From positions 372,001 to 436,000 of the forward strand of contig SEMN01000008.1 of assembly GCA_005408345.1 (NCBI GenBank): a stretch of 64,000 bases of DNA, written 5' to 3'. The position numbers were made by a program, and so were the translations under genes. Position 1 is the stretch's first letter; each line of letters opens with the position of its first letter. The notes beneath the pieces are model-generated. The model saw only the letters and a list, made by a program, of their open reading frames with translations, did not search any database and was not told where the DNA came from. Origin of the DNA: Macquaria australasica (taxonomy: Eukaryota; Chordata; Actinopteri; Centrarchiformes; Percichthyidae). This document shows, one piece after another, positions 1 to 9,747 of the stretch.

Positions 1-437
1 AAATATAATAAAATTAGAAATAAATGGTTGTCTCTTATATGAGCCTGGGTCTATCTACAGTTGAGGTAAATAAAGAACCTGGCAACTATTTGAGAATTTA
101 CGGTACCTGAGGAAATGGAGTATAAGAGATAGGCTGATAAACAAACAAACAAGACAGCCAAAGTATAAAGATATTGTTTCTAAAATGTACAGCTGACCTG
201 AACTTAATCACCCAGAAGTCACGTCTGTTCTTGTAACAGGTTTTGTTTATGGACATGACTTGCACTTTATCTTTTGTTATGCTGGCCTGTTGGCATGCGG
301 CTGGTGGCATATGCAACCATTATGAAAATCCACAGATGACTGAATACTGTACCACAGGTCAGTTGATAAAGATAATTACACCATTTCAATGGCCAATTGG
401 TTAACATAATTACACCATTTCAAAGTCCATTTCCTAC
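1..437 (-). other. intron downstream of FS7 (incomplete)
   Basis: This is the 5' portion of the intron after the FS7 exon, with donor gtagga at 437 downwards. The only notable structure is an 18-bp direct repeat (372-389 and 406-423) beginning 15 bases from the exon edge. No coding module is visible. Confidence 0.85.
372..423. repeat. 18-bp direct repeat beside FS7 donor
   Basis: The sequence ataattacaccatttcaa occurs exactly at 372-389 and again at 406-423. A 16-bp spacer contains the palindrome-like ccaattgg. The copies lie within about 70 bases of the FS7 splice donor. Confidence 0.9.
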
Positions 438-638
438 CTTCGTCACAGCTGCCGGGCTTCGCCACATCAATTCTCCTCTTCTGCATGCAGGAGGACATGC
501 GGAGTTCACACTCGTTGTTGTAGGTGGTGCCGTCACTTCCACACACCGCGGAGTAGGCCTCGCTCGAGCACTGTGGGCACTCGCACTTATTCTGGACACA
601 CTGGGCACCCCAGGCACAAACAGTGCTGCCGCATGTTT
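438..638 (-). CDS. agrn: agrin exon encoding FS/Kazal module 7
   Basis: This 201-bp exon is open in one frame and phase 1 at both ends. It starts after an acceptor ending ...taattcag and stops at GACGAAG followed by the donor gtagga. With the base from the previous exon it reads K-T-C-G-S-T-V-C, then a Kazal core with VCGSDGTTYNNEC and a final PGSC. It has all ten FS cysteines. The spacing between the third and fourth is short (VQNKC), as in agrin FS7. The split first codon is A|AA (K). The last exon base G begins a codon completed by the next exon (FS8 region), which lies left of the window. FS modules are small disulfide-rich extracellular domains related to protease inhibitors. Inhibitory activity is not evident from the sequence. 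Confidence 0.95.
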
Positions 639-1158
639 CTGAATTACACACACAGCAGAGGGACGGGTCAGAGCATAAAAAGGAAATATTCATGGAGTTG
701 TTTTGATGGATTTCATTCACACCACACCTTAAAATGCATCTCTGGAATAGATATTTAAATGAGATTTCTCTGGTCCGTTCCTAATTGCCATGCATGCCAC
801 TTCCTCTTGTAATGTATCCCTCTCTTAAAACTGACATGTTCCTTTAGTAATTCCCCATCTGAGTATCCTGCAATTCCATCCAAATTTTATTAAAATATGA
901 GCTGCCTGCCTGCAGCTGTAGGAGGCTCTACTTGTATTTTTCATATGTACATTTAATTTAGAGCTAGAGAAAAAGAACTTCATACATCTTGGTGTGTTTT
1001 CAATTTTTTGCCTTTTTCTTCCTTTCACTGATCACCCATGATTCGTGCGTATGTCAACAACTATTTGTATTCTTCATTTGATGTTGAGATTCAGAAACAA
1101 GAAGTACGACGCACAGTAAGCATCAGACACATACTGTAGAAATGTATGCATTACTTAC
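639..1158 (-). other. intron between FS6 and FS7 (520 bp)
   Basis: This is the shortest intron of the set, GT-AG and phase 1. The pre-acceptor stretch on the minus strand is pyrimidine-rich. No repeat or coding element was recognised. Confidence 0.85.
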
Positions 1159-1356
1159 TGCACTCTCCCTGGCTGACCACTCGGAGGTCCATCTGTTCAT
1201 TGCAGGCCCGCACGTGCAGGTCACACTCGCTGCTGTAGGTGGTACCATCGCTGCCACACACAGGCTGGTGGGACTCCACACACTCCGACGCACACACACA
1301 CTGCCCGCTCTGGGCATCGCAGATTGCCCCGAAAGAGCAGTTGGCACAAGCCTCAT
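1159..1356 (-). CDS. agrn: agrin exon encoding FS/Kazal module 6
   Basis: This 198-bp exon is phase 1-1. The acceptor ends ...catctag and the donor is A|gtaagtaatg, a near-consensus site. The frame reads DEACANCSFGAIC, then CVCASECVESHQPVC, the Kazal signature GSDGTTYSSEC and a final SQGEC. All ten cysteines are present. There is no ATG in the frame, as expected for an internal exon, so it is recognised only from the module and splice sites. The compact two-residue gap between the first two cysteines (ACANC) is characteristic of agrin FS6. An N-C-S tripeptide (ANCS) is a possible but unproven N-glycosylation sequon. It joins FS5 through G|AT (D) and FS7 through A|AA (K). Confidence 0.95.
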
Positions 1357-2009
1357 CTAGATGGAGATAAGTGAGAAGGCAAAGGCTTAGTGTGTGTGTT
1401 TATGTGTGTTTCAGGTATGTTTTCGGTGGCAAACAGACTCCTATAAATACCCAGAATTTGGAAAATATTAAGTCCCTTTTACACGTTTCATATTTTGCCG
1501 TGTGTAATAATCTGCAAACGTATTGCAATGCATTTCAAGCTAGATCTTACTTTTTGATGATCCTTGAAACATATCTCAAATGGATGTAAAGTTGCAAAGG
1601 AATCACTTTTTTTCCTGACTTCACATATTGAGCTCTGCATAGTTTATCTTTTTACTGTACATATTCACAAAAAAGTACTCACAATAGGCACAACATTTGC
1701 ATTTGTATGCACTTTTGTGGTCAATATTGAAGCAAGTTCTATCAAAAATAATAAAAGATAGTACTAGCATGCTTTTTTCAGACACAGTAAACATATATTT
1801 ACTTATAATTTTCCTCAGTGTTTTAACATTCATAATGTGAACCACAGCCATAAAACAATTAAATAGTAAAAAATAGCTGTTGTCTTTTCTTTATCTAGCT
1901 CTGCACAAGCTGTGTTGCTGGCAGCTGGTGTAGTGCTTAATGATGCAGTGCAGCAGCACAGATAGTGCAGGGATGCAAAGTTTCCATACTGAGTGTAGAA
2001 TCAGTATAA

Positions 2010-2660
2010 AACTTTATTGGAGTCCATCTGAGGCAGATTCAATTGATTTGAAATACTTTCCAAAGGCACACACCTTTCTATTAAAAGGTGTCATGCTTCA
2101 CATGCATGTGAGAGCAAAAAACCAAGCCATGAAATTCAAAAAAACTCTCCACTGATAGAATCCTAGTGAGGAACAGATCTAAGGAGGAGGATAAAAAAAA
2201 AAAAGACGCTAAAGCACTGAAAGTTCCTGGGAGCACAGTGGGCTTGAAACCACCCAAAAACACTCTGTCTAGAGCTGAAACTAAATAACTGAACACAAAG
2301 AGCTTCAGCAATTCTTTGCAAAAATAGAAGAGACTGCCAGAAGGACAGCCATCTCTGCAGCACTCCACTAATCAGGACTTTATGGGAGAGTGATCAGAAC
2401 TCCTGAGAAAAAGCCACATGACAGCCTGGCTGGAGTTTTTCAAAAGACACTTAAAGGACTCTGAAAGCATGAAGGAAAAGATTCTCTGGTCTGATGAGAC
2501 AAGAATTGAACTCTTTAGCCGGGGTGCCAATTGCTATATCTAGTGAAAGCCAGGTACTGATCATCACCATTCCTATAGGGAAGCATGGTGCCAGCACTAT
2601 CCTTTGGGGATGCTTTTGAGCAGCAGGTACTGGAAAGCTGTTCAGAATTGAGTGAGAAAA
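2010..2660 (+). mobile_element. degenerate Tc1/mariner-like transposon fragment
   Basis: The sequence runs through recognisable landmarks of fish Tc1-like elements in order: a leader (gcacacaccttt...), the start of the transposase around 2107, the 'cagaaggacagccatctctgcagc' region, and a stretch translating to ILWSDETRIELF near 2480-2517. The last includes the first catalytic Asp of the DDE domain. It continues to about 2660 (gaagcatggtg ... ggggatgctttt). Stop codons, indels and an A-run break the frame, and the C-terminal part with the second Asp and the Glu is missing. It is a dead fossil copy lying antisense to agrin. Confidence 0.82.
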
Positions 2661-3389
2661 GTCACTGGTTGTATTTATAACTTTGACAGGTTCTTCATAT
2701 CTGCTTATAAATATTCTATTTTCCACCACACTTCAAGACTGAATCAGGCAGATGATATCTGTATTTTCTCTCCAAAAGACAGCGTTGAGATACCCAAAAG
2801 GCTTAGAGAGCTTTTGAGACTTCCTTTATTAGTTGGAGGATTCACTTGGATCATCTCTTGTGGAATTGCCTGCTTCTGGAGACACAGGTTTTCCCTGAAA
2901 GAATGGCAAGGCAGACATGTTCAGGGTACTGACTGATGTCACATAGGGGGCAGGAAGCGAATGAGAAAGCAAACGTGCGGCCTTGTAGAGAGATGGGGCG
3001 AGCAATAGATGTTCCTCTCCCTCTGACACCAATTACACCTGGAGGATTGCATTAGCACAGCTCACTATCACATTCAATTAGGGAGAGGCTAATAACCGCT
3101 GCTGATTTAGCACTAATTGAGAGAGGCGAGGCTGGCTGCTGGAACCTTCCACATTATTAATCTGTTTATTACTCCTTTAGAGTCTTTCATTTCCTTCATC
3201 TCTCCATGTTGTGCTGGCATCCACTCCCTTCTTGGATTAACAGCCTTGACTGTGAACTGGATATGGCAATGTGTGGCACTTAACATGCAGTATATTGCCT
3301 GTAGGAGCAATATATTGTATATTAGTAGCATGCAGGACCAATGTTTCACCTCAGCTGATGTGTACTTTTGGTTACTCGTGGTTTGGGAT

Positions 3390-3550
3390 AGGCCCCTTAG
3401 TTCCAATTAAGGGAACTCCTAATGCTACAGCATTCAATGATATTTTAGACAATAATGTGCTTCCAACTTTGTGGCAACAGTTTGGGGAAGGCCCTTTGCT
3501 CTTTCAACATGACAATGCCTCTGTGCAGAAAGCCAGGTCCATAAACAAAT
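3390..3550 (+). mobile_element. Tc1/mariner-like transposase remnant, second family
   Basis: About 160 bp stays open and translates to a typical Tc1-like stretch: PLVPIKGTPNATAFNDILDNN, then VLPTLWQQFGEGP and FQHDNASVQKARSI. QHDNA carries the second catalytic Asp of the DDE triad. Homology stops just after KARSI, and the downstream Glu region is absent. Its wording differs from the element at 2.0-2.7 kb, so it is probably a fragment of another Tc1-like family and not a continuation. Confidence 0.78.
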
Positions 3551-6500
3551 GTGTGTGTGACTCAGACTAAATAATAATCTATTGTCAGTGACCACATGTC
3601 AGTGATCACATGTTGCTCCTTCTATCTATATGACACTACAAGTGGGTTTGGAAGTTTTGGCTGAAAAAGATATTAAAGGAAGAGGTTTATAATACCTAGG
3701 GTTTTTTTGTGATGAAAATAAATAAACATTAAATACAAGTGTCAGTAAAATGGGTGTTTCTGTGGTCGTGGCTCCTCTCTGGCTGCGGCAGCTATAAATC
3801 AGGAAGTGGAGGTGGTGAGTGTTGTCCTTTATCAGGCCCTGTGTCCTGATAGCAGCCTTGCTTCTTTATCAGCTCCTGCCCCTCGCACCTGGTTCTCCAC
3901 ACTGCCTGATCCTCCAGACAACATGTATCGCAAGCAGACAGAAAAGGAGGGGCGCTTCAGTTCAAAGCCAGGGGAAGAGGAAGAATTGTCGCCATTACCG
4001 ATAATGTTAAGATGTCCACTTTTTGTCATCTCCGATTCAGTCATCTCCAAGTCTGTCATCACTAGTTTTGAGTTTCAGTGAAAAACTTTTGTATTTCTGG
4101 AAGGCTTAAAAAGTGACAGCTAGTGTGCTAACATTAGAACCTGGGATCTTTCATCGCAATCAAATACCTTGTCCACCAATGCAAGAACCTCTCCAGCCTA
4201 GGAAATTATATAGCATAACACAGTGTGTCCAAGATCAAGATAAGATATTTTAAGGCCTTAATGCCTAATGTCTAACAAAATCTAAAACCAACTATATGCC
4301 CAAAATTAGCTTGAATAGTAAACTAAAAATTGTAAAAACATTACAGCAAGACAACCCAGGTCACCACCTGATTCAGGCCGACTGTGGCTTAAACCTGCCT
4401 CTGGACCATAAATGGCTGCCAGATTTGGATATGTTTTAGGCGTGTGGAGATGGGCTGAGAATCAGCTACACTTAGCTAACACATGGGCAAGCGGATCAGT
4501 GGAGTTGGGATGATATTTGCTAAATTTAGGCTGTTTGGTACCTGGGAAATCTATATTTCTAAACCGATACAACATTAACTTTATTTAAGACATATTGGGG
4601 TCTTAAATTTACATATCTAATTTGAAATTGTTTCAAAAATGCAAGCAGCTGAGAGCCAGATATGATTGTGTCACATCAACAGCTTTCACTAGCCATGGCA
4701 ATTTTATAAGTCATGGAAACTTTAATGTCATGCATTTATTTATCAGAAATAATTACACATTGCTTGATGTATTTGGGTATGACAGCATAACACAAAGATA
4801 CTGTACATTAACGTGGAGTCACCTTATATGTTTTCAACCTTCCCTGTTTTCCTATATTTCCTGCCACGTCACTCCTCTAACTATCAAGTCAAACTTTTTG
4901 TCTTTTGCTGAGGATTTTAGTCAAGGTCCCCTTGCCAGTTCTTGCACTGTTACAGCGTCTCTTGTTGTGTTTGGTGGCAGTGTTTGTGGTTTTGGAAGTG
5001 AGAGTGCAAATAAAGGCGGGTTGGTATAAAACGCGGCCTTCAAAGCATGAAGAATTGAGTCATTGAGGAGAAAAAAACAAAGACCCTCCAGCTTTACGGC
5101 GTTTTGTTGATATCCTCACCGGGAAAAAATCTGAATTGCGGTTGAGGGGTCTGGGCAGAGTATTACCTCAGGATTAAGCAGAAAGAAGTAGGCTGGTTTG
5201 TGTTTTGAAGGCTTGTGAACATGCCTGGGTGATAACAACTCCCCTGTCGATGCCTGCCTGGCCGCTACACTATTAACTCTGCCCCCCACTTTCTCTGCTC
5301 CTCCTCATCTTATTTACCTCCATCTCCTTCTCTCCATGCATTTATTACTTCCCCCTCTCTTATTCCTGTGCCCTCTTTTCACTGTCTCTCTCCCACCACT
5401 CTCATGCTGCTGGTGTGACCTATATTTCTTACTCAACTGCGTATATCATTTCAAACACCTGTAGGAGAAAAAAGGGGAATTTGTTATTTCCTTTTCTCCA
5501 GTGATTCCGGCACCTCTGCTCTCATCTGCTTGGGTAAAGCTGCATGAATGGCCCTTTTTCCGAGGCAACTGATATCCAGCTGGGGGGTCTATTAACCGAG
5601 TGCACCTCTCCCAGCCAACCTTACAAGGTTGCCTGCCACTCAAACGCAGCAGGAGGAAAAATCTCATAATAATAACAAATGTCACTCATATTGGTATCGG
5701 GTTGCACCTGAGCCATACAGATAACCACTATTTTTCCAGCCCGGAGGGACGGAAATGAAATTATGGCTGGGCCCATGAAGGGCCACAGTAAGCCACACAC
5801 ACACAGCTAAGCACATATGCCCAGTTATTTTCCCTGTTGTAGCACCTCTCTCACCTCTTAAACTATAGCCGCCCCCACCTGCCTCTCTTAAGCTCCTACT
5901 TTTGAGTCTGGAAGCCATAAATCTGACAGCTTACACATTATAGTGCATTTGGATGGAAAACAAAACAGAGCCAGTGAACAAAAATACTTTTTTTAAGGGC
6001 TATTTTGGAAATCACATATATATGAACACATAGAAGGATCTACTTAATGCTGCAGAATAAATAGATGAAAATGCGGCACTTAATTAATGTTTTGATGAAA
6101 TAAAAGTCCAAACTAAAGCAATAAATCTAGACATATCATGCCAATTATCACACAGAATGGTAAACGAATATAATAAAATGAATCACTTATTATGCTCTTC
6201 TGTAACATAATGGTTAGGGTTATTTAACAACCTGGATATCACAGAAAAATCTCACTTTATTCCCACTTTCTGCCATTGCTCATGCCTTAAATGTTTAATT
6301 CCGATGCTTCCAATAGCACATGAAGGCAGCATATGTTCTTCCCCTCTCTTTCCTTTTCTGCTCTATAAACATGTATAGTATATTAGTGGTGGGAATAGCC
6401 TGTGATAATTAGGTGAGATAATAGCTTAAGTCAGTCAGTTGTTATGGTGCTGAATAAAGCCCAGTAAAGCTGTGCAAACAGCCCGGAAATAACCCACATT

Positions 6501-7999
6501 ATCATCGCCATCATTCCTCGGCTGGCTCGCGCCTGGCAAGCCAATGCCTCAGCATTTTTATGGCACCATTGCGCTGATGCAGGCCTGTTCCTCTGGGAGC
6601 CAAGAACCATCCATAGTGCTGGATTACAGACAGGGCCCTCCGCTCCGCCAGCTCGCTCCGCCTCTCGCTTTTTAAAATAAAAACTATTCATTACCACCGA
6701 GGGACCCTGGGCTGACAGACCTGCCGTCTACCTGCGGTGCGGCGCAATGAAATTGAGTCAGCCACGGACCAAACACTGCTCTCGCTCCATTTCCTGTTGG
6801 CATACATCCTTATGTGCTGGATTTCAACTGAGAGAAGGCAGGGAGGGGAAGATGACAGATGCAATACACAGACAGGCAGCACCCTGTCATCTACTCAGCA
6901 CAGAAAGAAATTCAAACCACTACTCATTTTACAAAACATTCACACCAGCTCGTACAAACTAACTCGACCCATAAACTGTTTGCACATTTTAAGACAAAAC
7001 AGTAGAGTACAATTTCATACTAGCAAAGTGAGACTAATTCAGTTGTGTTTATCATTCAGCTAACTGCTCAGCTCATCCAAAAAATTCAGCACAGCAGAGA
7101 CCAACTCATTTTCATTGTTATGGTCTTCAAAATATGAAAAAAATCTATTGTTGTAAAACTGAGTGAATGAGGAAACTGAGAGAGAAAGTCGGACTAAGGG
7201 GTTAAAAACTACTGTACTTCTGCCCAGGGTGTGTGAAAAGCGAATGGCTTGATCGTAGCCAAGGAAGAACACTCAATCACCAATTAGATTCCATGTGAAA
7301 ATTGGCCTTCCAAGATGGCATTAAGCCATCAAGACTATTCACTAAGTGCAGTTTACCAGTCTGTAAAAATCTGTCCATATGGCTGTGTGCCTGCATAGTC
7401 GATCTGAAAACATTTTTACCACTTGAAGCTCTGCTGTTGCTGGTGTACTAATGACTAGCTGATACTCCGAGACTGCAAGACAAAGCCAAGTGACTCATGT
7501 AGCCAATTACAGACAAGTATAGTCTGCACTCTCTTTCATCTGGAGTAAAGTGTATCTTCACTTAAAGGTCAAAACAGGCAAATTAGAGATTCTTGGTGTT
7601 GGTATAGAAGGGCTGAAGGGTAATGGACAAGGGATCAGGAAATTCCTTAAGAGACAGGAAGATTTATTAAGGATTGTTTTGACTTTGTTGATTTAAAATG
7701 GGAAGCCCCACGGGGTCACCATGAATATAACTCCATACGTGTTAATTGTGGATTATAATTTTGCCTCAGGGTAATGTAGCACTATTAATTAATTTGAGTT
7801 TAATTATATTCCACACGGAGAGATCTTTCCCTACCTATGAGCTATGATTCACACCATCTCACAGTAGTTTCATGACTGCACTGTAAATGACTGCATAATA
7901 TATGTATTTATTACATGATGCTCACTGTCAGTTCATGAATGAGGTTCCAGCATACTTTAGTTTCATAGCTCAATGGTGTTTTGTTGTGCAGTTACTCAC

Positions 8000-8221
8000 C
8001 ACAGGGTCCTTTGTGTTGGATGTGGATGGCCCTCTGCAGGGCACAACCCATCGCTCGCATCTCACAGGGGCTGCCGTAGCTGTGGCCGTCGGATCCGCAC
8101 ACTGGGTCGGACGTTTGTGGGCAGGCCTCGGGGCACTCGCACACTGGCTCGTTGTTCTTGACCACGCACATCGCCCCATGATCGCACACCTTATCCAAGC
8201 AGGGGCTCGGTTTGCTGAGAT
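8000..8221 (-). CDS. agrn: agrin exon encoding FS/Kazal module 5
   Basis: This 222-bp exon is phase 1-1. The acceptor ends ...ggccttcag and the donor is G|gtgagtaac. The frame reads DLSKPSPCLDKVC, then AMCVVKNNEPVCECPEAC, SDPVCGSDGHSYGSPCEMRAMGC and a final HKGPC. All ten FS cysteines are in standard order: a small EGF-like hairpin followed by the Kazal core. The segment AMCVVKNNEPVCEC closely resembles agrin FS5. Another long frame crosses the exon on the opposite strand, but it contains no domain. Introns of 6.6 kb (to FS6) and 10.2 kb (to FS4) flank the exon. Confidence 0.95.
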
Positions 8222-9172
8222 CTGAAGGCCGACCACCCAAGAGATAGAGAGCAAAGTTAGAGGGGGGATACTGAACAGGGTAGATGGGAAGCAGGAAGAA
8301 TATAAAGTAGAGGTTGGAGAAAGGTCTGGGGCTGGAAAGGGCATAGGCGACAGGGAGGTAAGTTAGAGCATAGCTACATGGGGAGGTTTTGTGTTAGAAA
8401 AGGATTTGGGAGGAAAACAGATATGATGGAATATGCAATACAGCCCTATTCCTGTGACACCTCTGCTTCCTCTGCCTTTGTGCCTATCCTAATGTATCCC
8501 GAATCTCTGAAGAGTCCGCCGAATCCGGTGGCATGAGGACAGCGGATATAAACACGGCCCTGTAGCACAATCGAGATGAAACAGCCTGTGAACAATGGTT
8601 GCACAGCCTTTTTTTTTTTCGAGTAAACGCCTGGATTAATTGACGTTCCCAATGTGCCCCATCAAAGGCTGCCATTTGCATCTCAGTGAGAGCCACCGCT
8701 TCAGCCAAAGCTGGTTGAACTGACATGGAGGAGTGAGAAAAGAAAGAGCAAGAGGAAGAAAGAGAGAGAGAGAGAGAGTATAGAGAACGGAATAAGAAAC
8801 AGGCAAAGAGAAGAAAGAGCCCTCTGCTTAATAATTCAAAAAAGGCAAGCTCCTGGGCAGAGGCAGATATGAAATGTGAACATCACAGAGAGGTGTCTGC
8901 TTCAGTCTCTCCCTCTCACGCACTAGCTCCAGCATGACTTCATTAAAACGAGGACTGGATTTTGCACCTATGATTCTCTGTAGTGTCAGATGGATGTAGG
9001 CTGGGCTGATATAGCCTGACTTGATCAGGAGGGAGAGAAAACCTGAAAAACGGTACGAACAGTCCTCTGATCACAGCCTCCCAGCCTGACTCAATCAATT
9101 CTTTGTAGCTTTATGTGCCAATGAAAATATTACATGCCACTGTGTATACTGAGACAGGGTGCCAGTGTGTAT

Positions 9173-9747
9173 AGCCGCATTTCCACCAAGCAGTCCACTT
9201 CAGTTCAGTTCCATTTGTTACACATTAGAACAGTTATTTGTGCGTTTCCATTGGCAAAAGTTGTGGATGGTACCAACAGAACCACTCAATTCTGTCCCGT
9301 TTTTTTGGTTACCCTTCTGTTGAAGTACCTAGCACACTGACCTGGGACTTAAAGGTGGAGCAAGAAACACTGCAGTCCTTTGATTGGATAGGATCGTCAC
9401 TTCTTGCGCGACAAAGGACTCAATGCATAAACCCGCCATTTTAAAATATCCCGTTGATTGCGAAGGAGACTCTAAACACTCCACACAAATTCTTTTAATT
9501 TAATTCTGAAAATGTCAGTGCGCAACTCCGTCCTGTGGACGATCAATGAGGTGAGTTCTTGTGTTCCTTTGTTTACTGTGTTGCGGTAGATATGACACAG
9601 CTATTACCATCCGGTAACAACCCCGCCTACGTTTAAGAGTAATGCCTGCGGGGGAACCGCAAAACAGATCTAGGGTTTAGGTACATGTATGGGTTAGGTA
9701 CGGGTTTCAAGGGTACTTGACTGAAAGTGTTTGGTGGAAATGCAGCT
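9173..9747. mobile_element. MITE with terminal inverted repeats
   Basis: The left end AGCCGCATTTCCACCAA and the right end TTGGTGGAAATGCAGCT are inverted complements with one mismatch over 17 bases. The element is 575 bp long and encodes no transposase. A 3-bp TAT flanks both ends (9170-9172 and 9748-9750) and may be the target duplication, which would suggest a PIF/Harbinger-type origin. The superfamily assignment is an inference from these ends only. Confidence 0.75.

Larger units (their letters stand above)
1357..7999 (-). other. intron between FS5 and FS6 (6,643 bp)
   Basis: A GT-AG phase-1 intron. It contains two decayed Tc1/mariner-like pieces (about 2010-2660 and 3390-3550). The remaining sequence is mostly unique-looking, including 2960-3140 with several homeodomain-type ATTA/TAAT motifs and the GC-richer block 6430-6760. 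I could not assign a function to 3600-6400 or 6760-7999. Confidence 0.8.

Noticed and set aside
397..642. Plus-strand frame antisense to the FS7 exon, and similar ones over FS5, FS6 and FS3
   Set aside because: These are shadows of the cysteine-rich minus-strand exons. They have no domain and end at unrelated positions.
4130..4200. tRNA-like wording (gaacctgggatc ... ccacca)
   Set aside because: No cloverleaf, A box or anticodon arm could be built, so it was not called as a tRNA or SINE.
4622..5029. 135-codon plus-strand frame
   Set aside because: AT-rich chance frame with no motif. It begins and ends in unremarkable intron sequence.
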